A DNA stretch of 12,916 bases from Xanthobacteraceae bacterium (GCA_030036975.1 JASHSE010000626.1:1-12916), one strand, 5' to 3'. Counted from the stretch's first letter, positions 1 through 9,271 are shown. Notes: a model not told the origin generated them from the sequence alone. Program-made: numbers and translations.

Positions 1-1353
<1,353 letters not shown>

Positions 1354-1413
1354 CGATGCGGACACGCAGATAAGCGACCAAGTTTGCGACGTGGGCTTGC
1401 TGCCGGCGCGTTC

Positions 1414-2346
1414 TCACCAATTATGCGTCGCCAACCGCACGATGACGGGCAGCAGGATGACAATGAACAGGGTCGGGAAGATGCACACCATCATCGGCAG
1501 CGACAGCTTGGCCGGCAGGCTGTAGGCCTTCTCCTCGGCGCGCGACAGCCGCTTGTGCCGCATGTCGTCGGAATAGACCCGCAAGGCGTCGCCGATCGAG
1601 GAGCCGAGCTCGTCGGATTGCTGGATCAGCGTGGCGAAGGAGCGCGCCTCGTCGAGACCGAGCCGCTCGGCCAGGTGGTCGAGCGCCTCGGTCATGGTGC
1701 GGCCGGCGCGGATTTCGAGATTGCCCATGTGGATGTTGGCGGAAAGGGAGGGGTAGGAATCGCTCAGCTCGCGCGCCACGCGATCGAGCGCCGCTTCCAT
1801 CGACAGCCCGGCGTCGGCGCAGACCACCAGCAGGTCCATGAAATCCGGAAAGCCGGCCTGATGCTCGAGCCGCTTCTTGTTGATCATGCGGTCGAGATAA
1901 AAACTCGGCGCCAGATAGCCGCCGACCGCGGCGGTCATCACCATGACCCACAACGACGTCTTGCCGCCGTAGCCGAGCATCGGCAGCACCACGAACGCGG
2001 CGACAGCCAGCGCCACTGCCGCGATGATGCGGGCGAGGAAGAAAATCGCCGGCCCGCGCGGATCGTAGATGCCGGCGCGCATCAGGCGCTGGCGCAGCAC
2101 CTTGATGTCCTTGGTGTCGACCGACGAATAATGCTTGTTGGCGTATTCGATCAGCTTTTGCGCCGCCCGCATCCCCGAATGGCGCAGCGCGCGGCGGCCG
2201 CCGGGCGCTTCGTCGTCGATGCCGACGCGCACGGCGCGGCGGCGCACCGCCTCGCGGGCGCGCATGACGAGCATCACCGCAAAGGCGAGCGTTGCCGCGG
2301 CCAAAAAGACCAGAAGGCTCATCATGGTCGACGTGCTGAGCACCAT
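1414..2346 (-). CDS. tadC: TadC, inner-membrane platform protein of the Tad/Flp pilus
   Basis: TadC is one of two GspF/PilC-like polytopic proteins that form the inner-membrane platform on which the CpaF ATPase acts during Flp pilus assembly. The 310-residue product has the type II secretion F domain, recognised by the FPDFMDLLVVCADAGLSMEAAL helix-turn and the downstream RAGRTMTEALDHLAERLGLDEARSFATLIQQSDELGSSIGDALR segment. Membrane segments are visible near the N-terminus (MMSLLVFLAAATLAFAVMLVM), as a hydrophobic pair in the middle (about 105-155) and at the C-terminus (LPMMVCIFPTLFIVILLPVIV). The ATG at 2346 lies 15 bp after the tadB stop and has an AGG seven bases upstream. A slightly later Met (residue 8 or 9) is possible. 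It is the last gene of the cpa operon; the usual follower tadD is absent and uvrB converges instead. Confidence 0.93.
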   Translation of the reverse strand: MVLSTSTMMSLLVFLAAATLAFAVMLVMRAREAVRRRAVRVGIDDEAPGGRRALRHSGMRAAQKLIEYANKHYSSVDTKDIKVLRQRLMRAGIYDPRGPAIFFLARIIAAVALAVAAFVVLPMLGYGGKTSLWVMVMTAAVGGYLAPSFYLDRMINKKRLEHQAGFPDFMDLLVVCADAGLSMEAALDRVARELSDSYPSLSANIHMGNLEIRAGRTMTEALDHLAERLGLDEARSFATLIQQSDELGSSIGDALRVYSDDMRHKRLSRAEEKAYSLPAKLSLPMMVCIFPTLFIVILLPVIVRLATHNW

Positions 2347-2361
2347 CTGCGCGCCTGCCGT

Positions 2362-3330
2362 TCAGATCTTGAAGTTGACCATCTTGAACATGACCAGATT
2401 GCCGACGATCATCCAGGCCGCGGCGCCGCCGAGCAGCATCTTGGTGAGCCGCTCATGCCAGACCGCGCCGTAGAAGTCGGGCGCGATGAACTGGATGACC
2501 AGGAACATTCCGATCGGCAGCGCCGAGAGAATCATCGCCGAGGCGCGGCCTTCGGCGGCGAGCGCGCGGATCTTGCGCCGCATCTTGAAACGCTGCCGGA
2601 TCACGCCGGACAGGTTCTGCAGGATTTCGCCGAGATTGCCGCCGGTCGAGCTCTGGATCGCCACCGCGGTGACGAACAGCGGCAGGTCGTCGGAGCCGAT
2701 GCGGCAGTACAGATTGCGCATCGCCGTTTCGAGATCGGCGCCGTAGGTGACCTCGTCGGAGACGGTGCCGAACTCGCTGCCGATCGGGTCGCCCATTTCG
2801 CGGCCCACCATGTTGACGGTGACCGGCACCGGATGACCGGCGCGCAGGCTGCGCACGATGATGTCGAGCGCATCGGGGAACTGGGCGGCGAATTTCTTTT
2901 GCCGCCGCGACCGCAGCATGCGCAGCACCAGAAGCGGCAGCGCGGTCGCGCAGAACACGGCGACTACGGCCGCTTCGACGAGGCTGCCGCGAAACAAAGC
3001 GGTGGCGCCGAACGCCACGACGCTTTCCAGGCCGATGACGACGAGAAGACGGGTGAACCCGATCGTCAGGCCGGACTGCAGGACGAGCCGATTGAGGGCG
3101 ACCAGATTGAGCCGATAATTGCCGCCGCTGGTGAGGCCGCGCTCACGGCGCAACTGCACCAGCACGCTTTCGCGATCCGGACTTTCCTTCGACAGCTTCA
3201 GGCGGCGATTGATCGTGCTGCGATAAGAGGCCGTGGAAAAGCCCAGCAAATAGACCGCCTCGAACGCCAGCCCCGCCGAGATGGCGATAAACAGCCAGAC
3301 CAGATAGATCGGATCGAAATCGAGCGACAT
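2362..3330 (-). CDS. tadB: TadB, inner-membrane platform protein of the Tad/Flp pilus
   Basis: TadB is the partner of TadC in the inner-membrane platform of the type IVc pilus machine. The 322-residue product starts MSLDFDPIYLVWLFIAISAGLAFEAVYLLGF, which forms a first membrane segment. Further hydrophobic spans lie at about 90-137. The T2SS F domain (FPDALDIIVRSLRAGHPVPVTVNMVGREMGDPIGSEF and onward through SSTGGNLGEILQNLSGVIRQRFKMRRKIRALAAEGRASA) follows, with two C-terminal membrane spans. The reading frame stays open far upstream through the antisense of cpaF, but that part is not TadB. The ATG at 3330 lies five bases after the cpaF stop. A GTG at 3339 overlapping that stop as GTGA is an alternative start, adding three residues. 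Neither has a clear Shine-Dalgarno site, so translation is probably coupled to cpaF. Confidence 0.93.
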   Translation of the reverse strand: MSLDFDPIYLVWLFIAISAGLAFEAVYLLGFSTASYRSTINRRLKLSKESPDRESVLVQLRRERGLTSGGNYRLNLVALNRLVLQSGLTIGFTRLLVVIGLESVVAFGATALFRGSLVEAAVVAVFCATALPLLVLRMLRSRRQKKFAAQFPDALDIIVRSLRAGHPVPVTVNMVGREMGDPIGSEFGTVSDEVTYGADLETAMRNLYCRIGSDDLPLFVTAVAIQSSTGGNLGEILQNLSGVIRQRFKMRRKIRALAAEGRASAMILSALPIGMFLVIQFIAPDFYGAVWHERLTKMLLGGAAAWMIVGNLVMFKMVNFKI

Positions 3331-3335
3331 GACGG

Positions 3336-4769
3336 TCACAGCGGCTGCGACGGATCGAAATAGGAACCGGGAATCTTGATTCCCATCGCGACGAGATCGT
3401 TGAGGAAGCGCGGCCGCACGCCGGTGGCCTGGAAATGGCCCTGCACGGTGCCGTCGGCCGCGGTGCCGGTGCGCACGTACTTGAAGATTTCCTGCATCTG
3501 GATGATGTCGGACTCGAGCCCGGTAATTTCGGCGATGCTCATCACCCGCCGCTTGCCGTCGGAGAGCCGCGACAATTGCACGATGACGCGGATCGCCGAG
3601 GCGATCTGGGCGCGGATCGAGGCCACCGTCATCGGCAAGCCGGCCATGCCGATCATCTGTTCGAGCCGCGAGACGGCGTCGCGCGGGGTGTTGGCGTGCA
3701 CGGTCGCCATCGAGCCCTCGTGGCCGGTGTTCATGGCTTGGAGCATGTCGAAGGCTTCCTCGCCACGGCACTCGCCGAGGATCACCCGGTCGGGGCGCAT
3801 GCGCAGCGCGTTCTTCACCAGGTCGCGCTGGCGGATTTCGCCCTTGCCTTCGATGTTGGGCGGCCGCGTCTCCATGCGGCCGACATGCGGCTGCTGCAGC
3901 TGCAGCTCGGCGGCGTCTTCGATGGTGAGCAGGCGCTCCTTCTCCGAGATGAAGGCCGACAGCGCGTTGAGCATGGTGGTCTTGCCCGAGCCGGTGCCGC
4001 CGGAAATGATCAGGGTGACGCGCGCCTTCACGGCCGCCGCCAGCAATTCCGCCATCTGCGGACGCAGTGCGCCGACGTCGACCAGCTTGTTGAGGTTGAA
4101 CGGCTTCTTGGAAAATTTGCGGATCGACATCAGCGGCCCGTCGATCGCGACCGGGCGTACCGCGACGTTGACGCGCGAGCCGTCGAGCAGGCGCGCGTCG
4201 CACATCGGATGCGATTCGTCGACGCGGCGGCCCACCGCGGAGACGATCTTGTTGATGATGCGCAACAGATGCGGCTCGTCCTTGAAGCGCACGCCGGTCG
4301 GCTCCAGGATGCCGCCGCGCTCGACGTACACGCATTCGTGGCCGTTGATCAGAATATCGTTGACGGTGGCGTCCTTGAGCAGCGGCTCGAGCGGGCCGAG
4401 CCCGGTCATCTCGTCGAGAATCTCCGAGACGAAGTCGTTGAGCTCCTGGGTGTTGAGCGCCAGGCGCTCGACCAGCACGTATTGCGAGACCAGCTGCTGG
4501 ATGTGACTGCGGATTTCCTCTTCCGGCAGCTTTTCCAGCGCCGACAGGTTGATCTCCTCGATCAGCCGCCGATGCAGGCGGACCTTGGCGTCGAGCAGCT
4601 TGTCGGTGAGCAGCGGATTGGCGGCGGCCGCCGCAGCGGGATCGGCGGCCGCGGCCGGCTCGCCGCCGGCATCGGGAAACACCGTCCACGACACGCCTTC
4701 AAGCGCGGTTTCTTCCGCCGGAACAAGTTCCGGAGCGGCGACGCGTCGTGCTGAGAACCGGCCCGCCAT
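3336..4769 (-). CDS. cpaF: CpaF/TadA, pilus assembly ATPase (GspE/VirB11 family)
   Basis: CpaF is the hexameric cytoplasmic ATPase that powers Flp/Tad pilus extension (and, in Caulobacter, retraction). The product is 477 residues. It has a low-complexity Ala/Pro-rich N-terminal stretch (about 30-52), then the CpaF N-terminal helical region (LLTDKLLDAKVRLHRRLIEEINLSALEKLP) and the RecA-like ATPase core. Walker A is GGTGSGKTT at 257-265 (Lys263). The Asp-box region is LLTIEDAAELQLQQPHVGRMETRPPN. Walker B is VILGE at 329-333 followed by CRGEEAFDMLQAMNTGHEGS, and the His-box is ATVHANTPRDAVSRLE. All catalytic motifs look intact. It lies between cpaE (19-bp gap) and tadB (5-bp gap) in the same operon. 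Confidence 0.97.
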   Translation of the reverse strand: MAGRFSARRVAAPELVPAEETALEGVSWTVFPDAGGEPAAAADPAAAAAANPLLTDKLLDAKVRLHRRLIEEINLSALEKLPEEEIRSHIQQLVSQYVLVERLALNTQELNDFVSEILDEMTGLGPLEPLLKDATVNDILINGHECVYVERGGILEPTGVRFKDEPHLLRIINKIVSAVGRRVDESHPMCDARLLDGSRVNVAVRPVAIDGPLMSIRKFSKKPFNLNKLVDVGALRPQMAELLAAAVKARVTLIISGGTGSGKTTMLNALSAFISEKERLLTIEDAAELQLQQPHVGRMETRPPNIEGKGEIRQRDLVKNALRMRPDRVILGECRGEEAFDMLQAMNTGHEGSMATVHANTPRDAVSRLEQMIGMAGLPMTVASIRAQIASAIRVIVQLSRLSDGKRRVMSIAEITGLESDIIQMQEIFKYVRTGTAADGTVQGHFQATGVRPRFLNDLVAMGIKIPGSYFDPSQPL

Positions 4770-4788
4770 GGCGACGACCTACCGCACC

Positions 4789-6012
4789 TTAAGACCGCGC
4801 CCACGACAGCTTGAACTTGCGGCCGGCGGCGCCGTCCTTCGCCGCCTTGTCGGCAGCCGGCGGAAAGATCAGTTTCTTCAGTTGCGCGGTGATCTTGTTG
4901 CCCGGCTTGACCTCGTCGAGCGGAACGCCGCGGTCGATGGCCTCGCGCACGAGGTTGTAATGATTGGGGATGCTGGCGGCGAACGCTGCGCCGATCGCCT
5001 GCTCGACGTCGCCGCGGCGCAGGCCGGGCGAGAACAATTTCTGTTCGAAGCGATTGATGATGACCTGCGGCTGCGGACCATCGCCGAGCCGTTCGCGAAT
5101 GGCTTCGACCAGCTGCTTGGCATGACGCAGCCCGGGCACCGTGGTCTCGGTGACGATGAACAGCTTGTTGGAGCCGAGCAGCACGCTGTCGGTCCAGGAG
5201 AACCAGGTGCGCGGCATGTCGAATACCACATAGTCGAAATGCGACGACACCAGATCGAGCAGGCGGGTGACGACGTCGGGATCGAACAAGCGCATCTCGG
5301 CCGGCCGGTTCGGCGCCGCCACCACCGCCAGCCCGGACGGGTGTTGCGACAGCATGACTTCGAGCAGCTGGCGGTCGAGCCGTTCCGGGCGCGGTTCGAT
5401 CTCGCCCAGGTTCAGCCGCGGCTCGATGTCGAGATAGTCGGCGCAGGCGCCGTGCTGGAAGTCGAGATCGACCAGACAGGTCGCGGTCTTGCCGCGCGCG
5501 CCGCCGCTGTTAAGCAGCAGCATCGCGGTCTGCACCGCGAGCGTGGTGACGCCGGCGCCGCCGACCGCCGGCAAATAGGTGAAAATTTGCGCCTCGGTGC
5601 TGTCGGTGTTGGCCGGTTTCTTGGCGACCCGGGCGCAGCTCTGCACCAGCTCGACCGGCGGCACCGGCTTGACCAGGAAATCGGCCACGCGCATCTGCAT
5701 CAGACGGCGGGCCACGCCCTCGTCGAAGACCTGGGTGATGACGACGACCGGCGGCCAGCTGCCAATCCGCGTCACCAGGCGGTCGAGCGCCTGCAACTCG
5801 GCTTCATCGCCGCCGTCGAGATCGGCAACGACGACGCTGGCGTTTTCGACCTCGATCTGTTCGCGTTCGCAGAGCCGGCCTTTGACGACGTCGAGGCCGA
5901 TCTGGCTGCTGGCGGCGAACGTGGCGCGAACCTGCTCCTCGAAGCCGTCGTCGGCGGTCAGAATGACCACCCTGACTTGGACTCCCGGCGTTACCGATCG
6001 GCCGATGCGCAT
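4789..6012 (-). CDS. cpaE: CpaE/TadZ, ParA/MinD-like pilus localisation ATPase
   Basis: CpaE/TadZ proteins localise the Tad assembly machine in the cell, often at a pole. The 407-residue product has an N-terminal receiver-like domain (about 12-130) with an acidic patch around D64/D66 and a conserved LVKP at 113-116. A SIMIBI-class ParA/MinD-like domain follows. The P-loop is VGGAGVTT (150-157). Both lysines of the canonical KGGxGKTT are valine here (V150 and V155). The switch I region is VDLDFQHGACADYLD (181-195), and FDYVVFDMPR (259-268) is the Walker B strand with D265. Atypical P-loops are known in the TadZ group, so this is a family trait rather than a sign of decay. ATG is at 6012, 31 bp after the lipoprotein stop. 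Confidence 0.92.
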   Translation of the reverse strand: MRIGRSVTPGVQVRVVILTADDGFEEQVRATFAASSQIGLDVVKGRLCEREQIEVENASVVVADLDGGDEAELQALDRLVTRIGSWPPVVVITQVFDEGVARRLMQMRVADFLVKPVPPVELVQSCARVAKKPANTDSTEAQIFTYLPAVGGAGVTTLAVQTAMLLLNSGGARGKTATCLVDLDFQHGACADYLDIEPRLNLGEIEPRPERLDRQLLEVMLSQHPSGLAVVAAPNRPAEMRLFDPDVVTRLLDLVSSHFDYVVFDMPRTWFSWTDSVLLGSNKLFIVTETTVPGLRHAKQLVEAIRERLGDGPQPQVIINRFEQKLFSPGLRRGDVEQAIGAAFAASIPNHYNLVREAIDRGVPLDEVKPGNKITAQLKKLIFPPAADKAAKDGAAGRKFKLSWARS

Positions 6013-6043
6013 GGCTCTCAGGCTTTCGTTGCAACCGCGAATC

Positions 6044-6457
6044 TTATTGCGACGTCGTCGTCGTGCTCGTCGCGGCCGGCGTACCGACCACGATCGTGGT
6101 ATTGGATGTCGAGTTGCCCGGCGCGTCGCCGCTGGACGATTGTTGCGTCGGGGTGGCGGCGACTTGCATCGTCATCGGGTCTCCCGGCTGGACCACCTTG
6201 TTGGTGCGATAGCGCTCGACGGCGGCCTGCATGCGCTGGCCGTTGGCGACGATGTTGGTGTTGCCGCTGGCGGCGGGCCACGGATCGATCGTCTGCATGG
6301 CCTCGTTGGCGGCGATCGCGTCGCCGGCACTGAGCCCGATGGAATCGCGGCGGTCCCAGTAGAGCTGCGCGCAGCCGCCGAGCGACGCGCCGAGCGTGGC
6401 GGCGGCAAGAGCCGCCGCCACGACCCGTGCCTCGCGCCTAGTCCTTGACCGAGACAT
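6044..6457 (-). CDS. Small lipoprotein in the CpaD position of the cpa operon
   Basis: This is a predicted exported lipoprotein of 137 residues, recognised from its shape and not by confident family assignment. A basic n-region (MSRSRTRREAR) and a hydrophobic stretch end in the lipobox LGGC, with Cys29 as the acylated residue. The mature part starts CAQLYWDRRDSIGLSAGDAIAANEAMQTIDPWP, and my recollection is that such GDA...N...TIDPWP proteins occur in rhizobial tad loci. The tail (about 95-137) is Thr/Ser/Gln-rich low complexity. ATG at 6457 is chosen because GGGAGG sits five bases upstream; a longer frame to 6499 has no such site. The start overlaps the cpaC end by 20 bp, implying translational coupling. 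Canonical CpaD proteins are longer (about 200 or more residues), and I cannot see their typical RHPI region. It may be a short CpaD analogue or a secretin pilotin; this role is inference. Confidence 0.82.
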   Translation of the reverse strand: MSRSRTRREARVVAAALAAATLGASLGGCAQLYWDRRDSIGLSAGDAIAANEAMQTIDPWPAASGNTNIVANGQRMQAAVERYRTNKVVQPGDPMTMQVAATPTQQSSSGDAPGNSTSNTTIVVGTPAATSTTTTSQ

Positions 6458-8027
6458 AGACGCCTCCCTTTTTCGGCAGATCGAGGATGTGGCCGACATA
6501 CGGCCGGTTGACCGCGCCGGCAGCGAGCCGCACCAGCCCGGGGCTGACTTCGGCGCGGCCCATCAGAAAGAAATCGATGTCATTGCCGGGCACGGTATTG
6601 TCGAGCGGCGTGTGCGCCTCGTTGACCGGCGACATCGGCCGCACGATGTGCGGCGTCACCACGATCACCAGATCGGTCTCGTTCTTCTGGTACTGGCTGG
6701 AGCGGAACAGGGTGCCGAGCACCGGCACGTCGCCGAGCCATGGCAGCTGGTCCGCGGCATTCTGGCTGGTGTTCTGCAAAAGTCCGCCGAGCATGAAGCT
6801 CTGGCCGTCGCGCAATTCCAGCGTGGTCGAGGCCTTGCGGGTGATCAGGCCCGGCACCGAGGTGCCGAGCACCGTCACCGTGTGCGTGGTATCGATCTCG
6901 CTGACTTCCGGCTTGATGACCAGATTGATCAGGCCGCCCTTGAGCACGGTCGGGGTGAACGACAGGCCGACGCCGTAGGGCTGGTAGGCGAACGAGACGG
7001 TGCCGAGCGAGCCGGCTTCCGGGATCGGAATCTGGCCGCCGGCCAAGAAGCTCGCGGTGTCGCCCGACAGCGCCACGAGGTTGGGCTCCGCCAGGCTGCG
7101 GGCGAGTCCGTTCTGCTCGAGCGCGCTGACCTCGAGCTGCAGCGCGTTGGAGAGGTTGCTGACCAGAAAGCCGTACGGCGCCGAGCCCGACAGCACGCCG
7201 GCGGCAACCACCGAAGAAGTGGTCAAAGCGCCCGAAGTGACATTGGCGCCACCGGAGGTGATGCCCGGCTGCTGGAACGCCCCGCCGGGCTGCGTGATCG
7301 GCAGCTGACTGGCGGGAAGCTGCGAGCCGATATTGGCGACCGACGAGCCGCCGAACATGTTCCACTGCACGCCGAGCTCGCGGCTCGCGTTGCGGTCCAC
7401 TTCGATGAAGCGCACTTCCAGCATGACCTGCTGCTGCTGCATCACCTGCACGGTGTTGATCGCGTCCTTGTCGAACTGGCGCGCGATCAGCATCGCCTTG
7501 TCGAGGGTGGCCGCATCCGGCGCGACGCCGCTCAGCATGATGTGGCTGCCGACCGCGGTGATTTTGATGCCGGTGCCGGCTAAGTGCGCGATCTCGGTGG
7601 CAAGCCCGCTGAGATCGTACGACACGGTGACGTCGAAAATCTGCACCGGTTGCCGGTCGCGGTCATAGACCGTGATGCGCGTGGCGCCGATCTTCTTGCC
7701 GAGAATGGACAGCGAGTGGTCGGTCAGCGGGCTGACATCGGCGATCGAGGGATCACCGACCATGACGTCGGCGAAGCTGCGCTCGGTGCGCACGTCTTGC
7801 GATTTACCGACCGTCACCATAACCGAGGCATCGCGCGCGACGTTCGCCGGCACGATGTGCCCTTGCGGCGGCTCTTGCGCTTGCGCCATCGGCGCCGCGG
7901 CTGCCACGAGCGCCGCCGCAAGAGCAGCACCGGCGCCGCGCAGCAGCGCGCGAACATCGGTGGTCCCGTCCCGAAGCCGCCGGCCCCCGCCGGCGTTGTC
8001 ATGTTTGACTGTGTACTGGCTGTTCAC
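6438..8027 (-). CDS. cpaC: CpaC/RcpA, outer-membrane secretin of the Tad/Flp pilus
   Basis: CpaC forms the multimeric outer-membrane channel through which the Flp pilus exits. The frame stays open to 8189, but that extension overlaps the end of cpaB and looks spurious. The chosen start is GTG at 8027, which has GGGGAGG five bases upstream and gives a 529-residue protein. A signal peptide follows, with basic residues at 16-30, a hydrophobic Ala-rich core and likely cleavage after AQA (about residue 50). Then come the secretin N-terminal domain (about 68-137), a BON-like domain (about 140-195) and the secretin barrel domain from about 200. The C-terminal secretin signature is VPVLGTLFRSSQYQKNETDLVIVVTPHIVRP, split here as VPVLGTLFRSSQYQ (434-447) plus KNETDLVIVVTPHIVRP (448-464). 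A Gly/Ser/Thr/Pro/Gln-rich stretch (about 226-290) interrupts the barrel domain. It lies 82 bp after cpaB. Confidence 0.94.
   Translation of the reverse strand: MNSQYTVKHDNAGGGRRLRDGTTDVRALLRGAGAALAAALVAAAAPMAQAQEPPQGHIVPANVARDASVMVTVGKSQDVRTERSFADVMVGDPSIADVSPLTDHSLSILGKKIGATRITVYDRDRQPVQIFDVTVSYDLSGLATEIAHLAGTGIKITAVGSHIMLSGVAPDAATLDKAMLIARQFDKDAINTVQVMQQQQVMLEVRFIEVDRNASRELGVQWNMFGGSSVANIGSQLPASQLPITQPGGAFQQPGITSGGANVTSGALTTSSVVAAGVLSGSAPYGFLVSNLSNALQLEVSALEQNGLARSLAEPNLVALSGDTASFLAGGQIPIPEAGSLGTVSFAYQPYGVGLSFTPTVLKGGLINLVIKPEVSEIDTTHTVTVLGTSVPGLITRKASTTLELRDGQSFMLGGLLQNTSQNAADQLPWLGDVPVLGTLFRSSQYQKNETDLVIVVTPHIVRPMSPVNEAHTPLDNTVPGNDIDFFLMGRAEVSPGLVRLAAGAVNRPYVGHILDLPKKGGVYVSVKD
6463..6468 (-). 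promoter_or_regulatory. Ribosome binding site that sets the lipoprotein start
   Basis: On the - strand GGGAGG lies five bases before the ATG at 6457, inside the last codons of cpaC. It decides the start in favour of the Met that begins MSRSRTRR, which in turn gives a well-formed lipoprotein signal peptide. Confidence 0.7.
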
Positions 8028-8032
8028 GTCGG

Positions 8033-8039
8033 CCTCCCC
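8033..8039 (-). promoter_or_regulatory. Ribosome binding site that sets the cpaC GTG start
   Basis: GGGGAGG on the - strand, five bases before GTG at 8027. Spacing and core are the same as those of the following lipoprotein gene. It supports the GTG start over the upstream ATG candidates at 8189 and 8177, which lie inside cpaB. Confidence 0.7.
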
Positions 8040-8109
8040 GCCGCTGCTTTGTCGTTCCCGAACCTGTCGTCCCGTTTCCTGCCGCCTTGCGCTCGGCGGC
8101 CCCCGAATC

Positions 8110-8997
8110 TCAATCGTGCGCCACCTGCGGTCTTGGCAGCCCGGCCGAATGCGTATCGCTGTGTTCAACCGGCACATTGAATTCCTCACGCGGAGGAATT
8201 CCTGCGGTGTCTGCCAGGGTCGGCCGCGTGACCACGACGGTGACGAAGCGCGCGTCTTCCGTCTTCGCGACCTGGCCGAGATCCGCGGCCGTCAGTTGCC
8301 GCGGATCGTCTTCGGCGATCTCGCCGGCCTTGCGCAGCAACAACGACAGCGTGCCGATCGCCGGCGCCAGCGCGAGCTTCTGCCCGGCGGTCTCGTCGAC
8401 TTCCAGCGTCACCGCCTTGACCACGACCGGTTTTTCGCTGCTCGGGTCGGCCAGCTGATCGACGGCGAGAACGCGTACGTCTTGCGCGATGACGTCGTTG
8501 ACCGAGCTTTTGTGCTCGCCCGGCCGCGTCAGCACCACGTCGACGTGATCGCCCGGCTGCACGAAGCCGGCGACGCCCTCGACGTCGTTGACGCGGACCG
8601 TCACGGCTTTCATGCCGTCATGCAGCATCGCCGAGAGCGTGGCGCGCTCGCCCGGTCCGGTGATCTTCGAAGCCAGGATCGCTTCGTTGACCTGGATCGG
8701 CATGAGTACGATGCGCTTGGTCGCCGTGAGATCGCTGATCTTGCTGAATGCTCCCGCCGGCAGGGAACCCTGCGGCCACGCCATCTCGCGCAGCGACAGC
8801 GCGCCGAGCACGTCGCCGAAATGCAACGGCCGCCGCGCCACCACGATGGTGCGCTCCGGCGGTGCTGTTTTGCGCATCGCCTCCAGGCTGCGCCGTGCCT
8901 CGTCGGCCCGATTGTTGAGCCACGCGTTCGCCAAAAAGACCGCGAGCAGCCCGAACACGACTGCAAAAGCGATCATGACGATGGTGCTCGTGCGCAC
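8110..8997 (-). CDS. cpaB: CpaB/RcpC, Flp pilus assembly protein with SAF domain
   Basis: CpaB is a periplasmic, inner-membrane-anchored protein thought to work with the secretin in Flp pilus biogenesis. The 295-residue product starts MRTSTIVMIAFAVVFGLLAVFLANAWL, a single membrane anchor or uncleaved signal. A SAF-like domain follows (TIVVARRPLHFGDVLGALSLREMAWPQGSLPAGAF, about 50-85). The conserved CpaB core (GMKAVTVRVNDVEGVAGFVQPGDHVDVVLTRP) comes next. The tail is a less conserved His/Pro-rich end. The start is GTG at 8997 with GGGGA about eight bases upstream. A Met at codon 8 has no ribosome site and would shorten the membrane segment. It is the first gene of the operon, and the 351 bp before it should hold the promoter. 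Confidence 0.94.
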   Translation of the reverse strand: MRTSTIVMIAFAVVFGLLAVFLANAWLNNRADEARRSLEAMRKTAPPERTIVVARRPLHFGDVLGALSLREMAWPQGSLPAGAFSKISDLTATKRIVLMPIQVNEAILASKITGPGERATLSAMLHDGMKAVTVRVNDVEGVAGFVQPGDHVDVVLTRPGEHKSSVNDVIAQDVRVLAVDQLADPSSEKPVVVKAVTLEVDETAGQKLALAPAIGTLSLLLRKAGEIAEDDPRQLTAADLGQVAKTEDARFVTVVVTRPTLADTAGIPPREEFNVPVEHSDTHSAGLPRPQVAHD

Positions 8998-9195
8998 GCC
9001 CGGTCCCCTGCTGACGCCACGAAGTTGTTGTTTTGTCAGGCGGCAGCTTGATACGGCGCTGGTATGGAATTGGTGAAACGACGCGCCGTTCTCGGCCTAT
9101 GCTGAAGATTGCTTGAAGCGGTATTCTTTACGCCGCGTGTATCCGCCGCTTTGCATCGAAGAGATAACCTTTACGAATTTTTCAGCGCGCGCCGC

Positions 9196-9211
9196 CGCGC
9201 CGGCCGGCGCG
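9196..9211. repeat. 16-bp perfect GC palindrome
   Basis: CGCGCCGGCCGGCGCG is fully self-complementary. With a 2-nt bulge the pairing extends outwards (CGCCGCGCCGG against CCGGCGCGCGGCG, about 9192-9216). There is no T-tract downstream on either strand, so it does not look like an intrinsic terminator. Pure G/C composition makes chance occurrence plausible. Confidence 0.4.
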
Positions 9212-9271
9212 CGGCGCCGCATGCGGATTTCCGGGCATTTGTCGAGGATGTCCGCTGCGCAGGCGATCGAT

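Noticed and set aside
1354..1413. Terminator between the convergent uvrB and tadC genes
   Set aside because: No stem-loop with T-tract could be found in the 60-bp gap on either strand.
1384..3363. 659-codon open frame on the + strand opposite tadC and tadB
   Set aside because: The composition (His, Asp, Arg, Gln, Ala-rich, no domain pattern) is typical of the antisense of GC-rich genes; the opposite strand encodes clear TadB and TadC.
3331..4689. Upstream extension of the tadB frame that would give a 775-residue protein
   Set aside because: It overlaps cpaF in another frame, is Arg/Ala-rich without domains, and TadB homology starts at MSLDFD with 3330 as the start.
4549..6333. 594-codon + strand frame opposite cpaE and the cpaF start
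   Set aside because: Antisense shadow; the - strand has full-length CpaE with recognisable ParA-like motifs.
6396..7583. 395-codon + strand frame opposite cpaC
   Set aside because: Antisense shadow of the secretin, with no recognisable domain.
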